NCBI GenBank assembly: GCA_020086605.1
Contig: JACBWW010000008.1
Coordinates: 18,385,352-18,449,351 of the forward strand
Length of the DNA stretch: 64,000 nt
From: Lanius collurio
Lineage: Eukaryota > Chordata > Aves > Passeriformes > Laniidae
Reading direction: 5' to 3'
Below, piece after piece: positions 14,421-27,640 of the stretch. The notes under the pieces are model-generated. The model saw only the letters and a list, made by a program, of their open reading frames with translations, was not told the DNA's origin and did not search any database. The position numbers were made by a program, and so were the translations under genes. The stretch's first letter is position 1, and every line of letters starts with the position of its first letter.

Positions 14421-14455
14421 AATATAGATAGATATTTATGATATCTATCTATATT
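14421..14455. repeat. Perfect 15-bp hairpin built of GATA/TATC units
   Basis: The left arm AATATAGATAGATAT and the right arm ATATCTATCTATATT are exact reverse complements separated by TTATG. The stem is almost entirely A/T with GATA steps, so it may have arisen from a GATA microsatellite. It is too short for a typical microRNA precursor, but it is the most regular cruciform-capable site I saw in the window. Confidence 0.8.
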
Positions 14456-17400
14456 GTTCAACATAACCAACAAATATTCTCCAAACCAAATTTGGTTTAC
14501 ACCAAATACATATTTACTCTAAACTGTGATGAACTTAAACCATTTCTCAACCCTAGTTTGTGAAGATTTAGCAGGTTGAAGATATTTTAGGTTTTACTCT
14601 GAAAAGTTATTCTGTTTTACCTTCAGTTCTGCAAAAAGGATAATAATATTGTATTTTTAAAACAAAGTAAATAAGTAATGAAACAATATGGACTAGGTTT
14701 GGCCTTCATCTGACAGTTGTGCTGCTCTGGAAGAAGGTGGCAGTAATGTCTCTGATGCATTTTTTTTACTACACTGCCAAATGTCAGTTTCCCACTGGAA
14801 ACCTGTCCCTCCTGCAGCATCCTGCAGCATGTGAGTCCATACACTTCCCACCAATACCCTGTGCCTGGGGCAGCAGTCTCCAGCATACAGCAGCATCTGG
14901 CAGGCTCAGATACGCAGTAGCAGGGATCTGAAAGGGCACTGAGCTTCAGAGTGTGTGCAGTTACCTTTCTGTGACATTCAATCCACTTTATTCTCTTTGA
15001 TTCTGGGCTAAGTATTTTAAACTATATTCAAGTTTCTTCACTGGAACCGAACAAAATAGAGAAATATTTGCATGGCCAAACATGAAAAAAATATTGTCAT
15101 TTTTGAACATAATAAATCTTAGAAGATTGAGACAAACTGTGAGAAGAAAATCCAGGGAAACCTGGAATCACCTCATATTAGTCAGGCTCACACAATAATC
15201 TTCTAAAGTGATGTTTGAAGTTAGATCACAAATAATATGACTGCACATTCTCTTACTGCTGTGTATTGTACCATTTACAAAGTCCTTGCATCCATTAGAT
15301 GTTTAATGCCAAGGTGTATCAAATTGCTTGGGTGGGACAAAAATTAAAAAGAGGTTTGTATAAGCCTAACTATAGCAACTCTGCAGAATCCATAACGACA
15401 GAGCTGAAATATTATATAATTCTTCACTTCCCGGCTCTCAACTTAGACTTGTAGCAATTTATCTGCCCTTTTTATTTCCTTTTGATGGATTACCTAATGA
15501 ATTAAAATGTTTTTCAGCTTAGTGTCCACTTAGTTTTATTTAAGACCCCAAACAACTGGTGCACTTCAAGTAAGTGGCGTATTGCTTATTAAAAAATAGT
15601 CCAAAACTTGAAAGCAAAACCAATTAGGTCAAGAAGTTATCTCAAGTGCACTCTGAAACCTAAAAGGGTATCCATTTCTTGAGTGACTGATGATATACTT
15701 TGTGTTGTTTGTTTATTTTCCTTTTTATGTTTGCCTTTGATGTTCTAGAAAGGTGTAAGTGCAATCTTTAAAGTGGCAATTTCTTTCTCTTGCATGTGCA
15801 CTATCTCTCACTTATCTATATATCATAGAAGATTTTCTATGTTGTTTTATTTATCTTGGTGTTCCAGGATTTTTTCATCCAGATGTGAGAGAGGGAACAG
15901 AATTCACCCCATCATCTGATATCTTTAACCCCATGGCTCTGCAAGATTTAGCAGCCTTCATTACCAGATTTTAATATCAGACTATTCTGATCTCCAGCAT
16001 GGGAGTAAAACATTTGTGTTTTAGTAGCTTTTTGTGACTGTGATATTATTCTTATGTGAAGAACTTGAAATGAAAAGTTGCTTCATTAGTTTTAATTATC
16101 TTTAATCATTTAAATAGCTAAAATATGAAACAATTGAGCTAATCAAATTTCTATTACTGATTCCCTTGTCTAGCTGACCAGTTACTTTCAGTGGTTTTCC
16201 CCTTTAAATTATAGGGCTTTTGACAGAACATCAGTCTCACATGTTTGTAGACAGTATTAAGTACAGTAACTCGCAGTCGTCTGTAGAAATTACTGTAATA
16301 TAAATTATAATTTAAAAATTTCTGCCATTGATTCATCATGTTGTTTTTTTCAATCTTTTTGCTATATGCTATAGAATCATTATTTTTGTTTATGTTGTTT
16401 CCTTTTTACTTTTTGAAGCCAAATTTACTTGTCTATTCCTAATAATAAATTTACAGTCTTGAAAATGTGATAGGGTGGCGAGAAGGAAGATGAGGGGATA
16501 TTAAGGAAATTTAGTCTCTAATCACAGTTCTGTGCCAGAGTTAAGGAGGGAACTGCGTCCTTCCTTGTCATTCTTTAAGTGCTTTGCAGTGCAGCAAAGG
16601 CAGCATCTACTTTTTGTTCATTTTATCAACAGCTTTTTAGAATGTTTTCTCAGGGAGGAAATAAATGTGTTATGCAAATTAGGCCCATAGTTTGTGTCAT
16701 GTCTCTTTCAGGCTCTGTAAACTCTATTTAAAAAGTAGTAGCTTATCTCTCAGTGGCAGAACTGCTCTTAGCAGTTCAATACAGCTGTAGTTTCCCAAAA
16801 TGACTAAGATGTATATAAGTAAGACCTAGCATGATACCTGACATCCTGGCTTAGTCACTGGAGGTTTAGGCAGGAGAAATCTTCAGTGATGAAACTAAAG
16901 CTGTTAAGCCTCAAGTGCAAAGTCCTAATTTTTGTGCACAGAAGTCCTGTACAGCTGAAGTTTGAAAAAAACCATCAGCACTAGAAATAAGGGACCACTC
17001 ACTGCCTCTGGTTACAAGTTAAATGAAATTTTTAGAGTTATTAAAAAAGTACAGTGGCTGTAATCTGAGTCTTACCTTGTCCTGGAGAAACAACAGCAAT
17101 GACCATTGTATAGATTCTAATACAATAAAATTGTAAAAATATTCAGGAAACAATGTTTTAATTGGTCTATGTGTTACCATGCTGAGAGATTAATATCGAG
17201 TCAAGTGCAGTAACGGATTTCAAATGATGCCAAATATTTTTAGAATTAATATTTTAGTATTAGAATTTTACTGCCAGGAGAGGTATAGCTGGATAAGCTT
17301 CCAAATGCCAGCTGATTTCCTGCAGAGTCCATGTGAGGAGCTCCCTCACCCACATACACAAAAGAGTTCACAGAGTACTCTTTATAGCCTGTCCTGAAAG

Positions 17401-19807
17401 AAAAGAATTAGGGGCCATTTCATGTTTCCACAGCTTCGAGTCTAGGAAATGACACTTCCAGGATAAAAAAGTTTAATAAATAGATTCTCTGTGTCATTGC
17501 CCTCTTACACATGTGTTCACAATGTCTCCTATTCATAATTGTTGTTGCTGTTCATAGAATTATCTTGAGATGTTAATAAATTTTGTGTATTTTACTTATT
17601 TCCTTGAAATGTGTAAATGATTACCTAGTTAACATGGGAAACAACTGGTAATTGAATTTCATTGTTTCAGATTTTCCTTTTCTTTGGCTCATAAATCAAA
17701 AAAACCTTTTGTTACTATAGGGTTTTTTTTTAATTTCTGTAGTTTTCATGTCCCTGTTTGGGATATTTTTCTCTCTGTAATAGAATTGTGTGCAGTAGTA
17801 ATTATTAAAAAAAAAAAAGAGAAACCAATACTGAGGCAGATGAATTTTCACCAGTAACTACTTGCTAATTTCAAAAGGTGCAATGATAATATTTTTGGCA
17901 TAATACTTTCAATTTTTTTCCTTTACTTATCTTTGCCTTTTTTTATTTGTGTCTATACTGAATTAATATTAATTTTTTTCTTAAGACTCCATGATGCATA
18001 CAGTTTTTTAATAGCCTTATATTGCTTATAGCTCTGCAATCAGGGATGCTGAAATTGCAGTGAAACAGAGACCCATGTCCATGATCTTCTGAAAAAGAAT
18101 TTTCCACTCTCACTTAGGACTTGCATAAAATATTTGGTTTTAGCAGACAAATTCTGAGAAGTTCATCACATATCAAATTTATCTATACAATTGTTTAAAC
18201 AATGGAAATGTAGATTCATTTATTTTTATTATTATTATCTGGCCCCAAGGCTAAGGTTAATGAGTAGGACAATAATCATGATTAAAAAAAACCCCAAACA
18301 AAATCCAAACAGTTTAAAAACAAATCTTTTTTTGAAAGCTAGAAGAGTCCTGAAAAGAAATGCTCAAATTGTTAATGAAAAGAGGGCAAAATCAGCATGA
18401 AGACACCAACGAAATCTAGTGTAACTTACTGAGATATGATTTGTTAAGCATGTGGGGAAAGTGAAGATACTTGATCTTCACATGCTTTTTTGTTGTTGTT
18501 AGAAGAATTCGCTGATAATTTCAGAGCTTGCTTTTCTGAAACTCTTCTTTTAGAGGATCTGTCAAAATGCTTTTCATGTTTGTCAGTGACTTTCCTTTCA
18601 CCTCCTCCCCACCTCAGGCCATAATTCTAAATAGGAATTATCTGATAGTTTCATGCTATATTCTAATAAATTCTACTCCGTAAAATAATGTCTTGTATTT
18701 GGCATTGCCTTTTGAGACACCCTGGATGAATTCTTTTCTGTGTTTCTCTCACATATATGTTTAGGAAATGCTTTCTGATCTTTGTTTCACCATCGAATTC
18801 CTCTCCTGCCTTCCTTTTCCCGTCACGCCTCTGAATGTCGAGCAGGGCCAGATCGCACTGCCTGTCTTGGAGCTCCCCCTGCTGTAGGACGCCCCTAAGA
18901 TTTGTTCTCCTTGGTTATCTACAACAAATAATACAGCCTTGGCAAAAACCTTTTTCTTTGACATTTACCTCTCTTTTACAGACGTGCAGGCTGAGTCAGA
19001 TAAAAGAATTTGTTCCGTTTAATGAATAGGAATGATTTTCCAGAGGATATAGGTGAAGCTGTTGCAGTCAATGCAAGATTTCAGTGAAGAATTCAGCAAA
19101 GATTTCAAGAAGTTGTTTCACTAGGCTGAAGTCATTAGGATCCTGAACTCTTTACTTTTTACAATATGTAGATGTTGTGTGCTTATAATTTAAAACCAAA
19201 TGTGGTAAAATCTTTCCTTGGCTGGCTGCAAGCCTGAGTCACTTCATAGTAACATGGGTCCCTATTAGTCTTGTCATGATGCCTATTCCAGTCTATACTT
19301 TAAAATAGTGAAAGGAAAACTTCTACTTAAGAAACAAATTTTGAGTCATCTAGCTACCCTTGGTACCTAACCTAAGCATCTGGTGGTAATAGACGTTAGC
19401 TATGAGAAAGAAAAAAAATATTTTATTTCTGAAGATCGAGACATAAGACAATTCCAATTACTGTCTGTTTCAAAATGATGCTGATTTATATGCTAAATAT
19501 TCGCCTTCTTTTCTTTCCCTGACAATATCTTTTCTGAAAATATCGGTATTTGATTTGATGCTATGCATTCTTCCATAATATATCTGTGAGAGGCAATCAA
19601 GAAGCAAAGAAATTTAATTTCCCGCTCCTCTTTCAGCAGCCTTTCCAGGAAGAATATTGATGGAAAAATCAATTCTTTATTATGCTGGTGGACATTTTCT
19701 GGTATTGTTATAATAATAGATATTGCTAAATGCCCTGATGATCTCCCTTCCCTTCAGGGTTTGCCAGAATTGCTAGACTTCCTGTTTTGTAAAAAAGTAT
19801 CTTTGCA

Positions 19808-19809
19808 NN
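19808..19809. other. Two undetermined bases
   Basis: The assembly carries NN inside AT-rich unique sequence, followed within a few bases by an A run. Probably an ambiguous consensus call rather than a scaffold gap, which would normally be longer. Confidence 0.95.
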
Positions 19810-22800
19810 TAAATATTAAAAAAAAAATTAAACCTGAATGAACAGTAGATGAAGCTAGAAAATTAACTTTAGAAACAATATTTATAATTTAAACAGAGTA
19901 GGTATTTACTAAATTAATTTACCAACATTTGCAGAGATTCTTCAACAGGAGGTTTCAGAGACACCTTGTGTTTCAAACAGAATTAATTTGGTGCAATTTA
20001 ACAATCTGCCTTATTCATCAAGTTGGAGTAGGTGATCACAGCAACAGGTTTTAGCTTCACGATTTCAAATGCAATTTCTGTTGCTTGAAGTTCAGCATTT
20101 CAGTATCATGTATTTCAGTATCTTTCCTTCCACACACTGTGATACACAAGAGTGATTCCAAGGCAATTGAGAAATGTAATAGTTGTCTAAAGTTAAAAAA
20201 ACTTTTCATTCAGGCCTTGTTCTGACTATGCATTTATTATGAGAAGTGAAAACTATTGTCCAGGCATGGTAGGAAAATACAATTCATAATGACATCTATT
20301 AAATATATATATTAAATAATTTAAATATTGGTTTTCTTGTGCATCGATAGTCCTAAATGCATTGATAAACTTTAAAGATCCTACTTTGGAAAATAAAAAC
20401 AAGAAAAAGCTGTACTAGTAGCACAACGCTGTTGATAAATCTAAGAAAAAAAAAGTCTTGAAAGATTTAATGACCTGAACACATTCATAAAGTTGCTACT
20501 AGTAAGATACACTTTCTTCAGTAACTACATTTATGCAGCTTTTGTGCTAAGGAAATGGCAACTTTTCCCACCACTTTTCCAAAACCCCCCAAATTAATGA
20601 GACTCATCCCCAAGGCCCTTTGAGTCACATTGAGTGATCCTATGTGCATGTCTCTCTGAGCTGCAGCAATCCATAAGCTGAGGTGTGCAGTTGCAAAATA
20701 TGTCAGAGAACAATGACTTGAGCATATTCTATAAAAGAACAGGGCTTCCTTAATGCAGCACATCTTGAAGAATTGAAATTTTCTGAGATACTGCATGAGA
20801 AATGAAGAATAGTTTTACATTATAAGAACAAATTCTACTGTCATAAAAGACTAAATCATCTATTGATGTGTTTTCAGTGGGAGTTTTCTTCTCCTAGAAG
20901 CAGGTAATTTGGCTTAATATCATAGTTCACGGTATACTCAGATTTATTCTTATTCTTTTCATCTATTCAGCATCACCTCCTGGTAGGACTGGAATGCATA
21001 AGAAAGAAAAAGAGAAGATAGCTTGGTTACTTGGATTTGATTGTATTATTTCCTGCTGTGACAATCTATGGTTTATGATGAAAGGCTGTTAATGTTGTTA
21101 ACTTTAAGGAGAAAAAATAAATCTTCCTTTAATTGAAGAGGAAAAGTAGCAAGTAAATAAAATTACTGCTTGGCATGTTTATTTGGTCATTAGCAAGTTA
21201 TTTTCGTCTTCTATGACTGAGAAAAATATAACCAGAAAAGACAAAAATGCTTTTTACGGAAGTACAAGCTAATGGATTTGGAACTATATGAAAATATTGC
21301 TTCTAGTCATTGATATTTTCACTTCAAGAATAAACTAGATATATAACTGATAGAAATATTTAATAGAAACACACTGTGGTATTTTATTTCTTCATTTTAC
21401 TGACATAAGTAGATTTTGTTATGTTAGGCAAGCTAAAATATGGGCTCAAAAATGCTTTGTGATTTTACTGTTCTTTAAAGCATTAATGTTATTTTTCATA
21501 TGGATATACTTATGGAAATAATAGTTTCCTTGACTTTTGGGAAAGATTTTAAGAATTAATTTAAGCTTATAGTTTGCTTATATCTGTCTATAAATTAATT
21601 TTGTTGCAAAGTAAGAGAGAATAAAATGCTCTGTTAATATATATATGTGTATATTTATATGAAGACTTAAATAATGGAAGAGCCTACAATATCCTAAGTG
21701 TCTAGCATATTTAACTCATCTGGGGTATTTTAGAATGAAATATTGTGAACCCAAAATACAATCAACATGCACAATATTCAATTTGTATAAAAATTTTTCA
21801 AAACATATGGAGGGAGTATACAAATCATTAATTATCAGGTTTATTAGTCAAGTTAAATTTATAAAATCATGTGAAAGGATACTCATTTTGTAAAGTGCTA
21901 TTGCATACCACTGGATTTATTGCTGTTGTCACTGGAGGAGATCACAGAGTATGCCGGGAGATCTGCTAGGGAAAAAATGTCTGAGAAGTTAATCTCCATT
22001 AAATTCTGCTTGAGAAGTTAGTTTTGTTCCAGATTTCTGTAAGAAATTCTAAATTAACTTGCCATTATAAACTTCTTACAATTTTGCAATTATCAGAATA
22101 AATAATATGCTTAATGCTTTTATTTAAAGCATTAAGTACCATGTCTCTGTTGTAGCAGAGAAGGACTAGTCTATGACCCTTTTCATAACTTCAGCATTTT
22201 CTTATTTGGGATGCTCTCCTTTGATAGTGAAGATATCCTCACCTGCCAGTACCTGAGCACAATGTTCGGCATGTCAAAAAATGACGTCTGTTTTCTACTA
22301 AATTATTAATAATAGATGTACTCTTTTTGTTCAGTTTTAAACCAAGACAATAAAAATGTTTTGCAGAGAGTCTTGGGAAAGATTTCTTCATAGTAAAAGA
22401 CGATTCTCTTCCATCTCCCTGGTCAGCAGAGGTGAGCAGCAGGACGCTGTCTTGGGTTGCACATTCAGCCATTGAAGCAAATTGGTTGTGAGGTTTCAAA
22501 TTTAGGAAGGGCTGTGAGGGACAGGACTGGACCAGTTCCTGGAGAGAGATTGAGCCTGGGAAGAGAAGGCATAGTTGCTTGGTGCACCCACAGCCCTGGC
22601 AGCATCTCTGTCCACTATTTCCTAATGGCATTGAAAGGTTTGAAAACAACATTTAGTGTCTGGTTGCAATTCCTGCTCTATCTGCTGGAGCCAGAAATGG
22701 ATGTAGTTATTATTGCAGTCAGGAATAGTTAAGCTATGATTTCTCTAGGGGCTGAGTAATCATATCCATTTCTGGATCCTTTTCTGCATATTTTTTTTAT

Positions 22801-23125
22801 TCTGTGGCTTTGTGTTAATTACTAAATAGAACCTGGTCTCCTCTTTTCTCCTGTTTCTGTTTTTTTTACAATATTTGGGAACTGATTCTGTTTCCTAAAA
22901 TAAAAAAAAAATGCTGTGAGATAATTGGTGTGCAGGTGTATTCCTCTGGCTCTGGGAAAATGGATTTAAACATCTGCAGGTCAGGTAGCAACCTCACTTA
23001 TTCTTCAGGTGCTCAGATAAATAGAAATGGGCTATTGGGAAACAAGGAACTTACAGGAATCCCATCATTATAAGAATGCAGAGTTTACTTTGATCCAGTT
23101 TTACTGTTTAGATTTGGACTTAGAT

Positions 23126-23141
23126 TTGTTGTTGTTGTTGC
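23126..23141. repeat. Short TTG trinucleotide repeat
   Basis: About five TTG units in a row (TTGTTGTTGTTGTTG). Ordinary microsatellite seed with no associated frame. Confidence 0.85.
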
Positions 23142-24784
23142 CAGTAACTGGCTACTAAATCTTGGCTGTACAGATAAGAAAAATCTTCCTACCTGTGGTT
23201 GCCTCGAATTGTAATCAATCTATTTGAGTTGTTTGGCTGGGCCACAGGCAGTTATGATAAAGAACTTTTTTCTTCAGAGCATCCTCTTCAGCTCATCTTC
23301 AGAGCATCTTTAGTTCTGTGTCTATGTCTGAGCAGAATAAACAGTCTGCATTCTACAAGCTCATAGTAGGAGTGTAATGCTTATAAATATCCTATTATCT
23401 CTAGGATATATCTATAGGATATATTTATATTTATGGCAAAGTAAAATTTTAATGAAAATTACAGTTTGTAGTTTTCCTAACAGGACTTCAAAATTTTTGA
23501 TATGACTGGAATGCTATGCTGCTTTATGCAAGTATTTGAAGGTGTGATTCTTTCATGTGTTAGCAATCATGGAAGCCTTTTTCTACTTGTCCTTAGTGCT
23601 GAGGCATGTGAATAAGGGGAGGGGGAGGGAAAAGAAGAAAGTGCAAGAGAAGGGTGTTGTTTCCTTGGCAACAGGCACTCTGCTGCTCAGGGCACAGGTG
23701 GCATCTGTCTTAAACACTGTCTAACAAAAAATGTAAGAAAATATGAAACAAAGCCTAGAATTTCTGTGGCAAGAAAAGAATTTTATCAATCAACCCCAAT
23801 AACTCCAAACATTCAAAAAAATTCTCAGTTTTTTTGGTTGTGAATTTGAATAAAAACTAGTAGGAAATAAACATTTATGTTTATTATTAAAAAAAAATAA
23901 GTCAGGGAAAATATCCTAGAACCAAGTGAATTCTAGTAATCACTGGTCCCTATATAGCAAAGTTATAATGGTCAGCTTTAAGTTGGAAATAATTTTGGAG
24001 AGATGGGATCCTCACAGATGTCAGAAGCTGGCTAATCAAGCTGCTTCTTTTGAGGCAGCCTAGCATCCCCAGCTCTGGCAATGCTGAAAGCAATTTGGAA
24101 GTTATTTTCTGTGGGTGTTCTTCTGGTAAGGAGCATGTTATGCTTTTAATTTTCTGCAATATAAAGATAACCTGATAGTCAGTGTAAAAAGAAGAATGCA
24201 TAATATGCTCGTGTAATTTTGGATCTATATTCTATTCTGAATTTTCACAATTAGTGATTCACAAAACTTTCTTAAGACTCTGTTGTGACTTTTCTATTCT
24301 TCCACTAGACATAAATTCAGAGGAATGAAATTCATACTCAACTTCTTGCAAATTAAGTTGAACACTGTTCTTTTCTCTGAAATTTTACTTTTAGATGAAA
24401 TTGTCTTCAATTAGTTGTTTAGATACAACCCTTTTGAAATGAAACTTGAATTGTTTATATGTATATTCAATATTATGTCTGGAATTGCAGCAGTTATTTC
24501 AGAAGAATAAATGGAAAATGTGGTAGATGTAGGTAGTGTGTGTGTACTGCAAAAATCAGTAACACCAATGAAAGTAAAACAAATTTCCATTCCATAGAAA
24601 ATTGTATTTTCTTATCAAGTGTTTTCAAACACAGCCTGCTTGATTTTGCAGTTTTTCCCAAGTGTTTGGAAAAGCAGAGGATTAGAGCAAATCCTGTTTG
24701 GTTTATTGGTGAGAATTGGAAAGAAAAGACAGCACTGAAAGGGGGATGATTCAGCCAAGAAATAAAAAAGAAATTTTTTGGGAT

Positions 24785-24983
24785 GAGGGGAGTGAAACAA
24801 CGTAACAGGATGCCCAGAGAGGTGGTGGATGTCCTTTTCCTGGAAACAAGACAAAGGTGGACAGGCCTCTGAATAACCTAATCTAATTGAAAGTGTCCCT
24901 GCTCTTTGCCAAGGGGGTTGCACTAGATGACCTTTAGGGGTCCCTTCCAACCCAAACAGTTCTACTCACTCTTCTATGATTCC
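24785..24983 (+). mobile_element. CR1 LINE, 5'-truncated 3' end
   Basis: The block runs from the GGATGCCCAGAGAGGTGGTG motif through GTGTCCCTGCTC and GGTCCCTTCCAACCC to a terminal CTTCTATGATTCC, in the order and spacing of the avian CR1 3' region. Only about 200 bp of the element remains, the usual outcome of CR1's incomplete reverse transcription. No reverse-transcriptase sequence is present, so it is immobile. Orientation is plus because the TTCTATGATT end is at the right. Confidence 0.92.
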
Positions 24984-27311
24984 ATCTTGCAGGTATCCAG
25001 GCACACGGGGTCCAGTCTAAACATATAGGTGCAGTTGCAGGATCGTAGCTCTTCCCAACAAACCCTAAAATTTTCAAGATTAAACTTCTTGGGGTTTTGC
25101 TTCTCTCCTCCTGCTTTACTGAATGCAGGTGAGAGCTAAACGAGATTCATAGGTGTACTGAAGATGAATGCAGCAGCAGCAGCACAGCAGCTCTGTGTTT
25201 CATTGGACTTTTGGAAGTATCCTTTTAAGCACTGAGGGAGAATTAGATTGATTTGCTACTTGAGACAACTAATCCATAGAAGCTTTATGGAAACTCCAAT
25301 GAGATTGAAGAAAAACTAAAAATTTGACTGTGTTTCAAAAACTTGCCACATTTCTTTCTTAAAAACCTCACATTGTTTGCTCTGTTTTTAGCAGGGATCT
25401 CCAAAGCTCCCTTCAACTATTCTGAGTTCTAGGTACATGTACTAAAAGAAACAACACAGTATATAAAAGGTTTAATAAAACTTCTATTGCATGCAGGTGA
25501 TTGCTAGCTCCTGAATATTTCTTGAGAAATTTAGAACGGAGAAAATGTATAATCTGTTTCATTTTTTACACATTTTAGACTGTAATTAACCTATGTGGGT
25601 ATTCAGGGTAGATCTGCAGAAAGGTTAAACATTTATCAAAATCTAATGAAGGATATTTTAGATCATAAATCCTAAATGTAATTGTCTTCTGGGTGCTTTA
25701 ATATCAAGAGACATGAGACACTGCTGATGGATTCTTTTTGGTGCCCTGAGTATTGACACTTGATGGATAAAAACACTGTATGACATCCTGTGAAAGATTT
25801 TATTTTAAAGGCCACTATTCCCATTCTTCCATAATTCAGTGCCAGCTATGAGAAACGTACTTTCCTTGGGCTGCTACAAACACATTACAGGACAGGAAAG
25901 TGAAGCAATTTGCCCCAAACTATGCATCCTCACTGGGTAAAAACAAGAAGAAAACAGATTTCCTGGCTTATAGTAATGGACTTCACACTTCAGAAGAGCA
26001 AAAAAGATTTCAAGTGAAGTATTGGGGGATCAGAAGATGTCAGTATAAAAGTAGGTTTTTTCAATTCACCCTGTCTTATTGTGAGTGCTGTTTTGAAATC
26101 TTTAATTATAAGAACACTGTGTTTTACATGAGCCCTTCTGATGAAATAGGAAAGAAATGTTATTTATTTTTATTTAAAAACTACTGAGTCCAGTTCTGAC
26201 CTAGGTCAAGTTTTAGCTCTCATGATGATGTAACAAAATGAAATATTCTGTTAACACCAGGGAAAATGCATTATTGCATTCAGTAATTAAGTTACAAGAT
26301 TCTTGCATGACATAAGATCTATCTAAATATACCTATAAAGAGGCACAATAATACCTATTGATAACTTTAGACTAATCATGCTAATTGACATTTTTTTTAT
26401 CCACAAACATTTTCTACTTTTTATCCCATTTTAGAAAAATTATTTACTCTTACATATTAGATTCAAGTGTTTGCACATTGCGACTTAGAACTAAGAAGAA
26501 AGTATAATGAAAATTAGTTTAGTGTAGACCAGATAATTTCTAGGGACTGTAGTTTTGTTGTCTTTTGCTACCCAGAAGCCAGTTTACAGGTTTTTTTTTA
26601 CAGAAATAACTGATTACCTTGGATGCCAAGCAATGCATGCTGAATAGAGTATTTTTAGATATAAAATTTGCATCTCTTTATTTTTAATGTGTGTTGTATG
26701 CAGATGTAACATTCACCAATTATTACCTCACTACAGATCAGAAATTTACTATTATCTTATATATCTAAGCAACATGTTTACAAGATATTTATTGTGGAAA
26801 AATTTTATATTGTTAGTAAATACAAAGTTAAATTAACTCCCTATTGCTAGCAAATTGCGCTATTCTGAAATATCCAAAGTGACAGGGATGAATGTCATTT
26901 TGAGTTAATTTGACACAGACACAATGAGGTTTTTTTTGCCAATTAGTATTGCTACATTACTGAATTCTACTTTTCAACATGTAAGGCTATATGAATTCTG
27001 TAATCTATGTATCTGTAATTAAGATGTTTAATGATTCAAAGCAAGTGAAAACAAAAAATGGATTATTTGGTAAACTTTAGAATTAAGGAACTTTTCTGCC
27101 TATGTTTTTTTTATAGTTGGCCAGAAAAAAAAAATAGTGATGCTGTAGAGATATAAAAAAGTTTAATGTGCTTAATTTGTATTCACAATTATCCTAAAGA
27201 ATGCTCATCAGCTGTTAAAAGAATGACTCTTCATAATGCAGTACCCTACAAAGTGCAAATGTTTCTGGAGTCTCCAACAGTTTGAAATCTGGGTGGATAT
27301 AAATGAGAATT
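24984..27311. other. Unique AT-rich non-coding DNA
   Basis: No gene or recognised repeat apart from a short GCA run at 25170-25184. The 95-codon plus frame at 25900-26187 has no family resemblance and shows ordinary AT-rich codon content, so I treat it as chance. Confidence 0.55.
25170..25184. repeat. Short GCA trinucleotide repeat
   Basis: Five uninterrupted GCA units followed by CAGCAG. Not inside a supported coding frame. Confidence 0.85.
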
Positions 27312-27640
27312 AGAATCATATAATCATAGAATGGTTTGGGTAGGAAGGGACCTTAAAAGTCATCCAGTTCCAATCCCAATGCCATGAGTACCAATGCCAC
27401 CCACTAGATCAGATTGTTCAGGGCCCCCTCTAACCTGACCCTGAACACTTCCAGGGATAGGGCATCCACAGTGTCTCTGGGCAACCTCCTCCAATGATTC
27501 AGCAATCTCTGAGTAGAGAATTTCTTGTTAACATCTATTCTAAACCTGCTTTCTTTCAGTTTGAAACCATTGCCCCTTGTCCTGTCACTATCTGACTGCA
27601 GACTCTCTCTGATTTTTATAAGGCTTCTCCAGGTAGTGTA
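27312..27640 (-). mobile_element. CR1 LINE, 5'-truncated 3' end
   Basis: Read on the minus strand, the element ends with TATGATTATATGATTC-type octamers at the left. It is preceded by the CR1 tail motif around AAGGTCCCTTCCTACCC and, further in, by the conserved stretch ending near the CTTATAAAAATC segment. About 330 bp is recognisable, longer than the copy at 24.8 kb. No open reading frame survives, as expected from a piece that is mostly 3' terminal. Identification rests on recalled avian CR1 consensus features and is firm. Confidence 0.93.

Larger units (their letters stand above)
7321..24784. other. Long unique AT-rich non-coding stretch
   Basis: About 17 kb without a supported gene. The longest open frame, 22239-22652 (minus, 137 codons), has no recognisable domain and is overlapped by an open frame on the other strand, so I read it as chance. 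A slightly G+C-richer patch at about 8.6-9.1 kb also carries overlapping frames on both strands. Local structures (tandem duplications, a hairpin, undetermined bases, a possible microexon) are listed separately. Confidence 0.55.

Noticed and set aside
18895..18935. CCTTGGTTATCTA resembling part of miR-9
   Set aside because: The match is short, the seed-proximal bases differ and no opposite arm is found to form a precursor hairpin.
22239..22652. 137-codon minus-strand open frame
   Set aside because: No recognisable domain, strong overlap with an open frame on the other strand, and no splice or promoter context. Expected by chance in 64 kb read in six frames.
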